The notes under the pieces: model-generated
Told to the model about the DNA's origin: nothing
The model's input: only the letters and a program-made list of their open reading frames with translations
Databases searched by the model: none
Program-made: the position numbers and the translations under genes
Assembly (NCBI GenBank): GCA_949710005.1
Contig: OX453272.1
Location: 30,047,932-30,111,931 of the forward strand
Reading direction: 5' to 3'
Source: Ricordea florida
Lineage: Eukaryota > Cnidaria > Anthozoa > Corallimorpharia > Ricordeidae
Length of the DNA stretch: 64,000 nt
Shown here: positions 52,001-55,275 of the stretch, one piece after another
Layout: each line of letters opens with the position of its first letter
How positions within the stretch are numbered: position 1 is the stretch's first letter

Positions 52001-54212
52001 CAGGGTCAATCGTGGACCGTACTCCTTTATTACCGAACCCATAACGAGTGCGTGACGCTTACAAGCGTGGTTGCACCAGAAATTTACTTTTATTTTTAAG
52101 CGAGGCCATTCCAAGTTAACTTGCACGCTGGACTGGTTTGCACGTCAAAAACGTACACCACCATTCGATAGACTCCTATTTAGATTAGTAGTAGAGCAGT
52201 GGGGTCTGTTTAGTGTCAGTGTCTTGTGGCGGTCAGTGCTTTAATACTTGTGTGGTTGGTAGGTATGCTGTGCTGTGCGCAGTACACAGAGGATGACATG
52301 TGGTACAGGGCTCGAGTGACCGCGGTACAGAGTCAAAAACCACTACAAGTGCAAGTACTGTACGTGGACTATGGCACCACTGAACTCATCAGCGCTGAAA
52401 GGTAGATGGTCTTTCACTTTATTACAGTGTTAAAAGTGAAAAAAAAGTAAGCAAAACAATGCAATGTCATTTGCTGGAAACCAACTGAACATTACTCTAC
52501 TGTGCTACTGTTTGTTTCACTCTTCAGTATGATTCTAACTTTTTTTGTGTCTGGTGGTCAAACCATGAAGTGTGACCATTCTTTTGATGTCTACTTAAAC
52601 CTAACAATACAGTGGCAATGTTTGTGTAACTGTACGTGGCTCTAATTTTGAATCAAACTATGCAGTGTCATCATTCTTTGGAAAGCTTCTGAATAGTACT
52701 GTACTTTTGAACTTCTTTTCTGTCACAATACAGTGTATTTTAACCTTTTTCTTCTGTCGATCAAGCCGTGCAGTATGACCATCGTTTTGAGTGCGCTCTA
52801 ACAAAAGAGCCTATTCACTCGCATGATTAACGGAAACAAAAGAATATGTTTGCATAAGAATAGAATTTAATTCCCGGGGGGATCAGTTTGGGAAACCAAC
52901 ATGGCAGCCTTTTTTTGTTTGGGGACACCAACATGGCTGCTGTGACGTCATGTGCTAGCTAACTGTACTTCCCAACCAAAATTTTGAAAAGCGTCGTTTG
53001 GAATGGTATTTTACAGTATTGTGCGTTTTTTTTGGCCATATAGTCTGTTTCTAACTTTTCCGTGTTAGGGGAAATCAGTACGGCCATTCTTTTATATGTT
53101 AGTTCTTAAAGTAAATTTTGGAAAAAGGTTTCAAGGTTTTTCCTTAATTATTCAGCTTTGGTGTTATGGCACAGGTTGCGGGGTTTTCCCTCGGAGCTGC
53201 TCGACTTGCCGATCCAGTCCACTAGCTGTTTCCTTGCTGACATCAATCCGCCCGACGATTGTGAGGGACCAATGATGGACAATCAACAGTGGCCTGTGGC
53301 TACTATGGAAACGCTTATCAAATTAGTAGCTGGAAAGAAACTTGTTGCTAAAACCATGGTTGGTGGTCGTTTCTATATTGTTGTCATCATTTTCTCATTT
53401 TCCTTGTGGTAAACTGACTCCGCTTGCCATTTGCAAATTTCAAGTCCCTTTCCTTGAATCCGTAACAAAATTCCAGTTTTCGGGGTTCCTCCTTTTCTCC
53501 CCCAGTCCCCTCCCCCAGCCCCCTCCTTCTTGCCTTGTTTGTATCTTGCTATTCCAAATATCATGGCTAACGCTCAGTGGGAATTCCAGGAAGAGACTTG
53601 TAGCACTAAAATTTGCGCTTATAATAATTCTCTTTTCCCCTATTTGTTATCCTGTAGTTTCGTGAACCTCCTGTCAGTCTTCTGATATATGATCATCGCA
53701 AGAGGGAAGACGGCTGTATTGAGGAGGTCTCTATTGGACTGCTATTGGCCCAGAAAGGTCTCGCTAAATCCCACGATCCCGAGGCGATGAAGCCCCAGGA
53801 ATCAGTTATGGATGATGACCTAGATTCTGACAAGATATTTGAATTTCGCGAGTCGGAGATAAACTATGCATCATTTACTTCTGAAGCCCATTCGGAGTCT
53901 AAAGACAGTTTATCTTCTAATGCGTTGTTGGAAAAGATCCTTGCACCCAAAGTTGGCTTTAGTGCTCCTAAACAGGCGCTTTTGAGTCCAGCTACGTTCA
54001 CAGGGAAGACTGAGGAGGAGAAAACAGACAAGGGCTGTCAACCACCACAAGGGCATCAAACAAAACCCTCTCCGCTGATCAACCAATCAGATACTCAGGA
54101 CCAGATTTCAGCTGGGAACATTACGTCAAGTCACTTGATAGATACGCCACCCGAGGTTACCGATGTGAATGGCACAGAAGTCAATAAAGACTCGGTAGAA
54201 TCTTCGGTTTGA
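3864..54212 (+). CDS. RNF17: RNF17/TDRD4-like B-box, coiled-coil, four-Tudor protein (5' partial)
   Basis: Spliced host gene. Exons, all with GT-AG sites and matching phases: 3864-4005, 5652-5732, 18088-18188, 22654-22717, 23734-23782, 23949-24001, 24796-24872, 24978-25049, 25718-25917, 26210-26371, 27171-27339, 28943-29027, 30145-30216, 31572-31725, 33083-33195, 33950-34058, 34878-34937, 40684-40799, 42420-42482, 43171-43228, 43872-43983, 44516 (or 44633)-44946, 45351-45538, 46508-46627, 48788-48874, 49622-49827, optional 50043-50120, 51349-51638, 52263-52401, 53175-53358, 53658-54212. The order is B-box, coiled coil, then four extended Tudor domains. Multi-Tudor proteins of this type bind symmetric dimethylarginine on Piwi proteins in germ granules (family knowledge). 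A preceding exon must supply two bases of the first codon; the expected RING exon is not in the window. RNF17 is the best fit; another B-box/Tudor protein is possible. Confidence 0.72.
4324..4723. mobile_element. MITE-like element with TAAAAGCGGAGCTCC ends
   Basis: TAAAAGCGGAGCTCC at 4324-4338 is matched in inverted orientation by GGAGCTCCGCTAAA at 4710-4723, giving a 400-bp non-coding unit in the first visible intron. The right end folds into a strong hairpin (4677-4719, TTCG loop). It contains a short CGT/CGN repeat at 4564-4581. No transposase is encoded. Confidence 0.5.
4724..5651. other. Intron remainder, nothing recognised
   Basis: AT-rich intron sequence between the 4324-4723 element and the exon at 5652. 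I see no ORF of substance, no repeat array and no RNA gene. Confidence 0.5.
5652..25049 (+). CDS. RNF17: Exons of the coiled-coil region of the Tudor gene
   Basis: Seven short exons (5652-5732, 18088-18188, 22654-22717, 23734-23782, 23949-24001, 24796-24872, 24978-25049) join in frame into a helical, charged segment of about 165 residues: for example FKASLEEVANILKHLETSQQ, then DIINDIREHFQELSALLQTR, then EEVTENIQKAKKYMQ. This is the coiled coil expected after a B-box. The second acceptor is the CATAG ending at 18087; using the nearer AG at 18110 would break the frame. The intron between the first two exons carries the 11.8-kb LTR element, so correct expression needs splicing across 12.4 kb. 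The donor at 25050 (AG before GTAAAA) is preferred over GTGAGG at 25045 because only it keeps phase with the next exon. Confidence 0.72.
6085..6089. repeat. Target-site duplication GTAAA (left)
   Basis: Identical to the five bases 17914-17918 directly after the other LTR. Five bases is a usual size for LTR retrotransposons. Confidence 0.85.
6090..6517 (-). repeat. 3' LTR of the BEL element
   Basis: 428 bp. By eye it differs from the LTR at 17486-17913 at five positions, all transitions, three of them at CpG (6095, in GGCGAC near 6154, and in ATCGCAG near 6300). The low divergence points to a fairly recent insertion. A purine-rich AGGGGAG lies just outside (6521-6528 on the complement), where a polypurine tract is expected. 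Confidence 0.92.
6714..8664 (-). pseudogene. BEL pol C-terminus: integrase and DUF5641-like region, decayed
   Basis: Resumes from the LINE target as ISNEARRFHVFVANRVQQIW and continues through HPVILPKRNHVTTLVVSHYH, CVVCRNLRG (zinc-binding region), AVDYFGPW and HIRSDQGTNFIGAK (first two integrase Asp residues), SYMGGTWE, then EAEAIVNCRPLA and the tail QAGDVVIMKEENLPRNQW of the DUF5641 kind, ending with TAA at 6714-6716. Damage: frameshifts near 8310 and 7820, TGA after GTWE (about 7302-7304) and TGA after QLA (6873-6875). In both nonsense cases the family residue would be Arg, so CGA to TGA at CpG is likely. Confidence 0.85.
8659..8694 (-). repeat. LINE target duplication and (AATG)n 3' tail
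   Basis: AGATAT at 8659-8664 pairs with the copy at 13080-13085. The following seven or so ATTC units are the LINE's 3' tail read on the opposite strand. Confidence 0.75.
8881..8916. repeat. (CA)n microsatellite in the LINE 3' UTR
   Basis: A CA-rich run of about 36 bp interrupted by CATA, between the ORF2 stop (8972) and the 3' tail. Confidence 0.85.
8972..12091 (-). pseudogene. LINE ORF2: endonuclease and reverse transcriptase, one nonsense codon
   Basis: The long open part (11836-8972) is 954 codons, but homologous reading extends upstream in the same frame to ATG at 12091 (MSLNALPFSHLDDNEFA), with a single TGA at 11957-11959; I therefore place the start at 12091. The endonuclease shows LNIRSL, ITETWL and SDHLPIF (near residues 14, 45 and 221 of the 954), but the catalytic GDFN block reads GYFN near 150. 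The RT shows FLDLSKAFDTV, GVPQGSILGP (near 652) and FADD (near 681), followed by the usual C-terminal ALRIV region. Apart from the TGA and the GYFN change the copy looks intact. Confidence 0.88.
12143..12991 (-). CDS. LINE ORF1 RNA-binding protein
   Basis: 282 codons if started at 12991; the second Met at 12928 (MLTRNAKTSMNYTGKD) is a better start because the first 21 residues are hydrophobic and lie in what should be the 5' UTR. A coiled coil (about residues 60-160, ELKASLEYSQQDIDDLKE) precedes NNVRIDGIREE, the start of the RRM, and a basic C-terminal domain (RAARRMKPPGIFLSEDV), as in L1-like ORF1 proteins that coat element RNA as trimers. It is open throughout and lies 51 bp upstream of the extended ORF2 start. 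Confidence 0.85.
   Translation of the reverse strand: MICCKFLSLLFIALLLSDLFIMLTRNAKTSMNYTGKDANTGKDADPSNTEFVSLATLREMLQIQERMFKNMFESVLSSVNTRIDNVVKSVAELKASLEYSQQDIDDLKEAADTIDDMDEELEDIQRGLHKHEEKLEYLENQSRRNNVRIDGIREEDNETWLNTETKAKEVLQEKLNLSFEPVIERAHRTGTRSRSGAADGINTRPRTIVCRLCDWKQKDEILRAARRMKPPGIFLSEDVANETMEKRKAQLDKLKEAKRAGKMAYFVLDRLVIKDRRRVESS
13080..13390 (-). pseudogene. BEL pol: RNase H-like segment, cut by the LINE
   Basis: In the frame shifted from the upstream ORF, KPEEFGELKSVELHHFSDAS leads to KYAYGQCSYLR, PLKPITTPRLELTAALL and FWTDSNVVIGYIS, the RNase H-related block of BEL/Pao pol. It stops at the LINE insertion point at 13080; the same protein resumes at 8664 as SNEARRFHVFVANRVQ. Confidence 0.85.
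13273..17454 (-). pseudogene. BEL/Pao gag-pol polyprotein, N-terminal two thirds
   Basis: Open for 1393 codons from ATG at 17454, 31 bp after the LTR. Residues about 60-280 are a charged coiled coil; about 430-580 match the DUF1759 gag-like region (PEVFTGNPLKYPSW); near 688 and 725 are Cys/His knuckles (CTFCKDDHELDVC and CRMCNRRHSTLLH); near 815 is the protease active site (YALLDDQSDACFI); about 1100-1300 is the reverse transcriptase with MCDIEGMFHQV and the catalytic FYVDDG near 1255. After NRKMLQ (near 13,390) the frame is wrong and the family's VSSVYDPLG-type thumb/connection is missing; the real reading continues in another frame as KPEEFGELKSVELHHFSDAS. This is a deletion plus frameshift, so RNase H and integrase are uncoupled. 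Confidence 0.88.
17486..17913 (-). repeat. 5' LTR of the BEL element
   Basis: 428 bp, about 99% identical to the LTR at 6090-6517. Transcription of the element would start here and run leftwards, against the host gene. I could not identify a primer-binding site with confidence in the 30 bp between the LTR and the first ORF. Confidence 0.92.
17914..17918. repeat. Target-site duplication GTAAA (right)
   Basis: Partner of 6085-6089. Confidence 0.85.
18189..18919. other. Intron segment, nothing firmly recognised
   Basis: AT-rich intron between the exon ending at 18188 and the inverted-repeat element. ORFs at 18409-18705 and similar lack any known motif. Confidence 0.4.
18920..19674. mobile_element. 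Inverted-repeat element whose arms are 11-12-bp satellite arrays
   Basis: AAAAATTTTGGATCTTGTTT begins at 18920 and returns in inverted form ending at 19674; the arms continue through ACTGTGGGTAATGTCGACCG and then into tandem units of ACTCGGTCGAC (18955-19180) and, inverted, CGACCGCTATAT-type units (about 19385-19640). The centre (about 19190-19380) is unique and non-coding. It is a non-autonomous, foldback-like unit in an intron of the Tudor gene. A damaged relative lies at 2110-2520. Confidence 0.7.
19910..21395 (+). pseudogene. CR1/L2-like LINE remnant with deleted RT core
   Basis: Plus strand. A decayed endonuclease (FTETWPT, RRGGGVLIAIKD, CGDFNFPDI at about 20252-20282) is followed by DPSKARVPDRIPGK (near 20455-20500), then a jump to the C-terminal RT region: LVDWSDNWKLSFNIDKCS, CDLGVLM, ANKMLGFIRRTI, ALRSLYVTLVRSHLEY and QQRVTRL. 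The RT palm with FADD is missing, so there is an internal deletion near 20510. Several stops occur. The 3' end near 21395 is A-rich (GAAATAAATTAAAG). Confidence 0.75.
21396..22434. other. Intron, no gene seen
   Basis: AT-rich sequence with no open frame, array or recognised repeat. Confidence 0.45.
22435..22493. repeat. AT-only microsatellite
   Basis: A poly-A stretch followed by about 50 bp of ATATAA-type repeats, self-complementary. Confidence 0.85.
23255..23590. repeat. Hairpin-forming dispersed repeat, copy 1
   Basis: GGTAATCACATGATTTCGAG near 23265 and its inverted counterpart near 23405-23435 (CAAATCATGTGATTACTTG) bound paired segments with AAATTGCACGAG. The unit ends near 23585 with TTTTTGCATGTATAT. 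A second full copy lies at 30276-30600 in another intron and a fragment at about 33822-33885. Confidence 0.65.
24114..24282. repeat. Foldback element with about 75-bp arms
   Basis: TTTCTATGGGTTTACCGCAG (from 24135) through TTGGGAGAACAC is followed after a very short spacer by its inverted copy, GTGTTCTCCCAA through GGGTAAACCCATGGAAACTG. The arms extend to about 24114 and 24282. It is a near-perfect hairpin in RNA or single-stranded DNA. Confidence 0.75.
25718..31725 (+). CDS. RNF17: Exons of extended Tudor domain 1
   Basis: Exons 25718-25917, 26210-26371, 27171-27339, 28943-29027, 30145-30216 and 31572-31725. The first encodes a polar linker; the following ones read VHVTHIQDPCQFVVQR, then CAQF, WYRA and YIDYGNSEW (Tudor barrel with aromatic cage residues and the Asn after Gly), then KWPPRAIKAF and KLFVDLRRP, the staphylococcal-nuclease-like half that surrounds the barrel in extended Tudor domains. 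The cage residues look complete, so methyl-arginine binding is plausible (inference). The 3' end of this block is followed at once by a 67-bp minisatellite in the next intron. Confidence 0.78.
26372..27170. other. Intron, no element recognised
   Basis: Intron between the first two Tudor 1 exons. No supported feature. Confidence 0.4.
27340..28942. other. Intron with unclassified repeat-like sequence
   Basis: The part 27640-28080 (phrases such as GGCCACCAACTTTTTGGAA) has the look of a dispersed repeat, but I see only one copy here. The rest is AT-rich without features. Confidence 0.3.
29075..29335. repeat. Dispersed element, copy A (compare 43330-43800)
   Basis: GGCAAAGGAAATCAGACGCA, TGTTTGGATATC and TTTTTGCATCATT occur here and, in inverted order and orientation, at 43690-43800. 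The far end holds a single GTGTTTGATATGTGATGAAA unit (29279-29298) that is tandemly amplified in the other copy. Confidence 0.6.
30276..30600. repeat. Hairpin-forming dispersed repeat, copy 2
   Basis: Diverged relative of 23255-23590 in the same orientation (GTGCAATTT, CACGAGCC, TTGATTACTTGTTAATAATA, GGGATTAATTGATGTGCTCT, TTTTTGCATGTATAATAT). A short duplication of ATTTTTGCATGTATAATAT occurs at its end around AT-rich sequence (30545-30610). Confidence 0.65.
31003..31470 (+). mobile_element. Two tandem tRNA-derived SINE copies, the first 5'-truncated and inverted-ended
   Basis: The segment from GAGGTCATGGGTTCGAATCC through the tail CAGGCTTTAATTTCACAGCT and ATTAATCCGCAGTTCAAATA occurs twice, at about 31038-31200 and 31289-31465. 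Only the second copy has the full tRNA head. Just before the first copy, AAGCAGCTGTGAAATTAAAG (31004-31023) is the inverse of the tail sequence, so this end forms a hairpin. It lies in the intron before the last Tudor 1 exon. Confidence 0.7.
31248..31320 (+). tRNA. tRNA-Thr(GGU)-like SINE head, probably not a functional tRNA
   Basis: 73 nt fold as a cloverleaf: acceptor GGCTTGA/TCAGGCC (7 pairs with one G-T), D stem GCTC/GAGC, T stem ATGGG/CCCGT with loop TTCGAAT, and A- and B-box-like promoter sequences. The anticodon stem CTGCT/CGCAG has one mismatch and position 33 is C instead of T; the loop would give anticodon GGT. Duplicated 3' half and SINE-like tail argue for a retroposon head rather than a working gene. 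Confidence 0.5.
31833..33045. repeat. 67-bp minisatellite, about 18 copies
   Basis: The unit runs ATGAGAGGAGGTATGCTTGG, GTCACCTGTGGCAGAATCTG, TCATAGGGCTGACTCTCTTG, TATGTGA. Some copies lack one base (CTGCATAGG for CTGTCATAGG, making 66). Three units equal 201 bp, which explains the recurring 67-codon open frames. It fills the intron between Tudor 1 and Tudor 2. Confidence 0.95.
33083..43983 (+). CDS. RNF17: Exons of extended Tudor domain 2
   Basis: Exons 33083-33195, 33950-34058, 34878-34937, 40684-40799, 42420-42482, 43171-43228 and 43872-43983. Readable blocks are FVDVLVTHVEGPEELYVQ, then a Met/Glu-rich helix, CAARFSEDKVWYRA, VTYVDFGNSEKLP, and a nuclease-like half with RRLVVDVKG and ITVMLYDTSG. 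Aromatic and Asn cage positions are present. The barrel is split by the intron 34938-40683, which contains the ISL2EU transposon; the cage residues WYRA and YVDFGN are thus 5.7 kb apart in the genome. This block has more introns than the other Tudor units. Confidence 0.75.
33255..33425. repeat. Dispersed repeat fragment
   Basis: Contains TGATGATGACTTCCACTCAG, GTTGTTGAAATGTCAGGCAA and CACCAGGACGATTGAACTCA, a phrase I associate with termini of Penelope-like elements in cnidarian DNA (from memory, not checked). No coding part. Confidence 0.3.
33640..33885. repeat. Dispersed repeat with GACGTTTCGAGCGTTAG motif
   Basis: GACGTTTCGAGCGTTAGCCC (near 33759) is followed 25 bp later by its inverse, GGGCTAACGCTCGAAACGTC. 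The same family recurs at 40985-41240. A fragment of the 23255 repeat follows. Confidence 0.6.
34245..34375 (-). mobile_element. tRNA-derived SINE head, second family
   Basis: On the minus strand TTTAGCTAAGTGGTAGAGCA (A-box region) is followed by CCGAACCAGGAATGGCAAGG and TCGTAGGTTCCACTTC (B-box region), the layout of a tRNA-headed SINE. Mismatches in the arms mean it is not a working tRNA. The downstream limit near 34245 is uncertain. Confidence 0.55.
34376..34877. other. Intron, inverted short repeats only
   Basis: TAAGGGGACAGAATCTATTT near 34529 and AATAGATTCGGTCCTCTTAT near 34674 form an imperfect inverted pair around a GC-richer core, perhaps a small MITE (about 34520-34695). No gene. 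Confidence 0.4.
35478..35720. mobile_element. MITE with CCCCGGTTGTTCGAA ends
   Basis: GGCCCCGGTTGTTCGAAA at the left and its inverted match TTTCGAACAACCGGCCCC at the right bound 243 bp. Inner sub-repeats ACCCAGGGTTAG and TAACCCTGGGTTAG extend the inverted symmetry. Non-coding. Confidence 0.7.
35861..36160. repeat. Left terminal inverted repeat of the ISL2EU element
   Basis: Matches the complement of about 40168-40454. Besides the near-identical outer 85 bp it contains GAGAATACGGAACC, CTTTTGGATTCATGGCGAGC and AACGGAGGTAAGCAACCGTA, i.e. the start codon, first exon and donor of the transposase gene, shared with the other gene. Confidence 0.8.
36124..38204 (+). pseudogene. ISL2EU transposase: THAP, coiled coil, DDE (frameshifted in THAP)
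   Basis: Four exons: 36124-36139 (MASNG), 36391-36571, 36685-36848, 37028-38204. Exons 2-3 encode a THAP zinc finger (NYHCCVP, then LSFHRMPNEEQIRKQW and TRVCSKHF), but the frame changes between CCVP and DSRYDSS near 36465; the exon sum is 1538 nt, two more than a multiple of three, so one or ten bases were lost. Exon 4 is open: a coiled coil (about 37085-37280), an HTH region (QQDLAHRFNLHISSVSRKI) and a DDE_4-type catalytic core with VILDCTEFF, MADKGFDIED and HVERAIKRIKE supplying D, D and E. AATAAA at 38248-38253 may end the transcript. Transposase function depends on whether the frameshift is real. Confidence 0.82.
38300..40204 (-). CDS. ISL2EU accessory protein: SWIM zinc finger and YqaJ-like exonuclease
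   Basis: Three exons on the minus strand: 40204-40189 (MASNE), 39972-39814, 39636-38300, summing to 1512 nt, 503 codons plus stop, with phases 1 and 1 matching. The first part reads FPTLTFAEVESYAKISSGCT and CTSTSKAYKFFAEPGYLHN; a SWIM finger (GKCSCVAGASGYCHHV, CxC...CxH) lies near residue 98; the YqaJ nuclease carries GIEMEP (near 351), LGCSPD (387), CEIKV (411) and YYLQVQCQ (445), the metal-binding and catalytic residues of the lambda-exonuclease-like fold. It is open with no damage. In ISL2EU elements this protein is thought to help process DNA ends; that role is inference. Confidence 0.87.
40168..40454. repeat. Right terminal inverted repeat of the ISL2EU element
   Basis: Inverted copy of the left end. 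It carries the ATG, 16-nt first exon and GTAAGC donor of the YqaJ gene. Outer 85 bp differ from the left end at only a few positions. Confidence 0.8.
40985..41240. repeat. Dispersed repeat with GACGTTTCGAGCGTTAG motif, paired
   Basis: GGGCTAACGCTCGAAACGTC near 41007 and its inverse GACGTTTCGAGCGTTAGCTC near 41211 bound inverted halves (GGTGGTATAACTTACT against AGTGAGTTACACCACC). Relative of 33640-33830. Confidence 0.6.
41700..41995. mobile_element. MITE-like hairpin element
   Basis: ATTACAC..GAAGATATGAATTTTAT (41704-41733) is inverted at about 41817-41844 (ATAAAATTCGTATCTTCAAG TGTAAT). Between them TTTCGAGTGGTGAAACAATA and CGAGCGAGCGCAGCGATCGA form inner symmetric parts. The outer limits up to about 41990 are uncertain. 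Confidence 0.5.
42050..42419. other. Intron, no feature seen
   Basis: No open frame, array or recognised repeat before the exon at 42420. The intron 42483-43170 is likewise featureless to me. Confidence 0.4.
43330..43800. repeat. Dispersed element, copy B, with internal about 31-bp array
   Basis: Seven or eight units of ATCACATATCAAACACCAGA plus CACAGTGTT lie at about 43390-43605. The flanking part to 43800 (AAACGAGTGATGTTTCATCA, TATCCAAACACGTCACGGTG, CCTGATTTCCTTTGTCTTTC) matches the element at 29075-29335 in the opposite orientation, where only one such unit exists. Confidence 0.7.
44516..49827 (+). CDS. RNF17: Exons of extended Tudor domain 3
   Basis: Exons 44516-44946, 45351-45538, 46508-46627, 48788-48874 and 49622-49827. 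After an acidic, Ser/Glu-rich linker come GITFVDSQGYIYAQEV, CCAQYKEDGMWYRAKV, VNYIDFGNSEVVAL, GHWPPKAIAVL and LVVGLSLQDGSDVAQTL. Cage residues and Asn are present. The start of the first exon is uncertain: an acceptor before 44516 and one before 44633 (GTTCTTGCAG) both keep phase; the shorter form drops a Lys/Arg-rich stretch that does not look conserved. The intron 46628-48787 is almost filled by an 86-bp array. Confidence 0.74.
44994..45058. repeat. Two poly-C runs
   Basis: About 16 C at 44997-45013 and about 15 at 45043-45056, separated by 30 bp. A third run (about 20 C) lies at 50629-50648 in another intron, and a poly-G run at 25996-26005. Confidence 0.9.
45761..46133. mobile_element. 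MITE with AATAGGGAGCTTAAG ends
   Basis: AATAGGGAGCTTAAGCAAGA followed by ACGACGACGACG at the left is mirrored by CGTCGTCGTC and TTTTTCTTAAGGTCCCTATT at the right, over 373 bp. Non-coding, in an intron of Tudor 3. No clear target duplication could be set because of the AT-rich flanks. Confidence 0.7.
46408..46482. repeat. (GATAAT)n microsatellite
   Basis: Imperfect GAT/AAT repeats ending 25 bp before the acceptor of the exon at 46508. Confidence 0.85.
46640..48600. repeat. 86-bp minisatellite, about 22 copies
   Basis: Unit: TACTATACAGTGTGGATCAA, ACCATGCAGTGTGACCATTC, TTTGTAAAGCTACTGAACAG, TACTGTACTGTGGTACTGTT, TGTTTT. The array begins right after the donor at 46628 and decays towards 48600. 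Some copies carry a 20-bp insertion (GTTCTAACTTATTCAACGGT), giving a higher-order pattern near 47810-48050. Diverged single copies occur at 52440-52800. Confidence 0.95.
48995..49400 (-). mobile_element. Dispersed repeat with tRNA-Ser-like part
   Basis: On the minus strand GGTTAAACTACTCGGCTTGA, AATCCGGGGAAACC and GAGTTCAAGTCCCCCCATCG (about 49127-49060) resemble the variable-arm half of tRNA-Ser(UGA), with a B-box. The adjoining 49140-49380 has no coding match. The limits are uncertain. Confidence 0.4.
50043..50120 (+). CDS. RNF17: Possible optional 78-bp exon of the Tudor gene
   Basis: Bounded by a TCTCTCTTTCAG acceptor and a GTAATC donor, 78 nt long, so inclusion or skipping keeps the frame between 49827 and 51349. 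It encodes QEDFETFEESPKISPTQKSS and a few more residues, similar in style to the linker. Its acceptor side (ACAGGA) resembles that of the next exon at 51349 (ACAGGA), which suggests exon duplication. If the weak donor is not used, TAA at 50122-50124 (reading GTG TAA) ends the protein after Tudor 3. Confidence 0.45.
50480..50650. repeat. Diverged 'CTTAATAGAGGTGTCCG' repeats and poly-C
   Basis: Phrases CCACTTAATAGAGGTGTCCG and GGTGTCCGCTTAATACAGG recur three times; they are related in wording to the 18-bp unit of 3043-3605. A poly-C run follows. Confidence 0.5.
51010..51280. repeat. Unclassified interspersed repeat
   Basis: GC-richer than the surrounding intron, with CACCCGGATACTTCCCCCTA, GATGCTAGTCCACCACAGGG and CCCATTTATACACCTGGGAG; this wording is familiar from dispersed repeats in marine invertebrates (memory only). 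No ORF. Confidence 0.4.
51349..54212 (+). CDS. RNF17: Exons of extended Tudor domain 4 and acidic C-tail
   Basis: Exons 51349-51638, 52263-52401, 53175-53358 and the terminal exon 53658-54212. Blocks: FDVTITHIEQPDCLYFQR, a charged helix (RRLEEMMAKINAPEFF), CCAQYTEDDMWYRARV, LYVDYGTTELIS, LRGFPSELLDLP, QQWPVATMETLIKL, then SLLIYDHRK and ISIGLLLAQKG-like ending. The residue after the barrel Gly is Thr instead of the Asn seen in the other three repeats. The last exon adds about 155 polar, disordered residues rich in Ser, Asp, Glu and Lys and stops with TGA at 54210-54212. Confidence 0.77.
52430..52800. repeat. Diverged copies of the 86-bp unit
   Basis: About four units with much substitution (CAATGTCATTTGCTGGAAAC, TACTGTTTGTTTCACTCTTC, CAAACCATGAAGTGTGACCA) in the intron after the Tudor 4 cage exon, matching the array of 46640-48600 in the Tudor 3 intron. 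Confidence 0.7.
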
Positions 54213-54688
54213 TCCGTACAACGACGATCAGCGATGTCAACCACATGCTTATAGCTCTCCGAAAGAAGGCTTTGAGAAGCGTTCTAGGATTTGATCAATA
54301 TTTTATCAAGATAATCCTGGAATTTAGGACTGAATTGTTCTGTTACCGTTTTGTGCCGGAATTCATCGTGGGGTTTCACCTGGGAACGTTTGCTCCAAGT
54401 CTAAAGAGCGGAAGTTTCATTTACTTTAATCGAGTCTTTTACCTCCTCTTGTGTTATAAAACTTTTTTACCGCTTCGACGACCACTTCTCTTCATCACCA
54501 CATCGCGTTGTTTTGCCAGTAAACTTTGCTTGGGTCATAGTAGCGAAAGCATCGGTGATTAATTTTGTGGTATTAAGGTTGATCTGCCTTGTTTGGTTTT
54601 GCTAAATCGAGACATTTTTTACTCTCCCTCTTATCTTTGTAAAGAGATCTATTTGAGGTCTTCGAGAGTCATTTTGTAAAGGTTAAGT

Positions 54689-54694
54689 AAATAA
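54689..54694 (+). terminator. RNF17: Polyadenylation signal of the Tudor gene
   Basis: AATAAA 477 bases after the stop codon, followed by T-rich sequence. It implies a 3' UTR of about 0.5 kb (54213 to about 54710). Confidence 0.55.
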
Positions 54695-54719
54695 ATACTC
54701 TATGTATCAGTGTTATTCT

Positions 54720-55027
54720 GTTGAGACACAGATAACTATCCGAAAGTCATCCCAAAAAGCCTTGGAAAGAAATAGCCTCATTTAATCTCTCCTTATTGAT
54801 AGACCAATATTTCTTCTAAATTCTATCGTTATAACCACAAACAGAGAAGATTATGGGAAACAAAACAAAGTTGGAATTTAACCAAGGTGTAAATCCGAGC
54901 TCCATTTTTACATGCAAGTCTTTCTGACAAAAGCAAAAGATCAATGATTAGATACTGTTTTGAGGTAAAGGCCTACGCATTAACTTTTGTAAAGATAGCT
55001 TAGACGACACATTTGAATTTTGGAGAT
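54720..55027. other. Intergenic, nothing seen
   Basis: AT-rich sequence after the polyadenylation signal without recognised features. Confidence 0.45.
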
Positions 55028-55275
55028 TGCAGAAAGGTAAGTAGTATAGGTGGCTTTTAGGGGCCGCAACCAATCGGGAGCCGAGAAAGACAATAGGCTA
55101 TTGTTTGGAGAACAAAGGATGCTATGATGATCTCGTCGGAAGCCATTTAGGAGCTGGCATGGTGATGACGTTAGCCTACATCAGTATAGGCCCATTTATC
55201 TCGCTTTCATGCTTGGAATTTTAAGGAGATGCATCCATCTGTGAGCAATTCGACTTCGTCTGGCAGGGATGTCAC

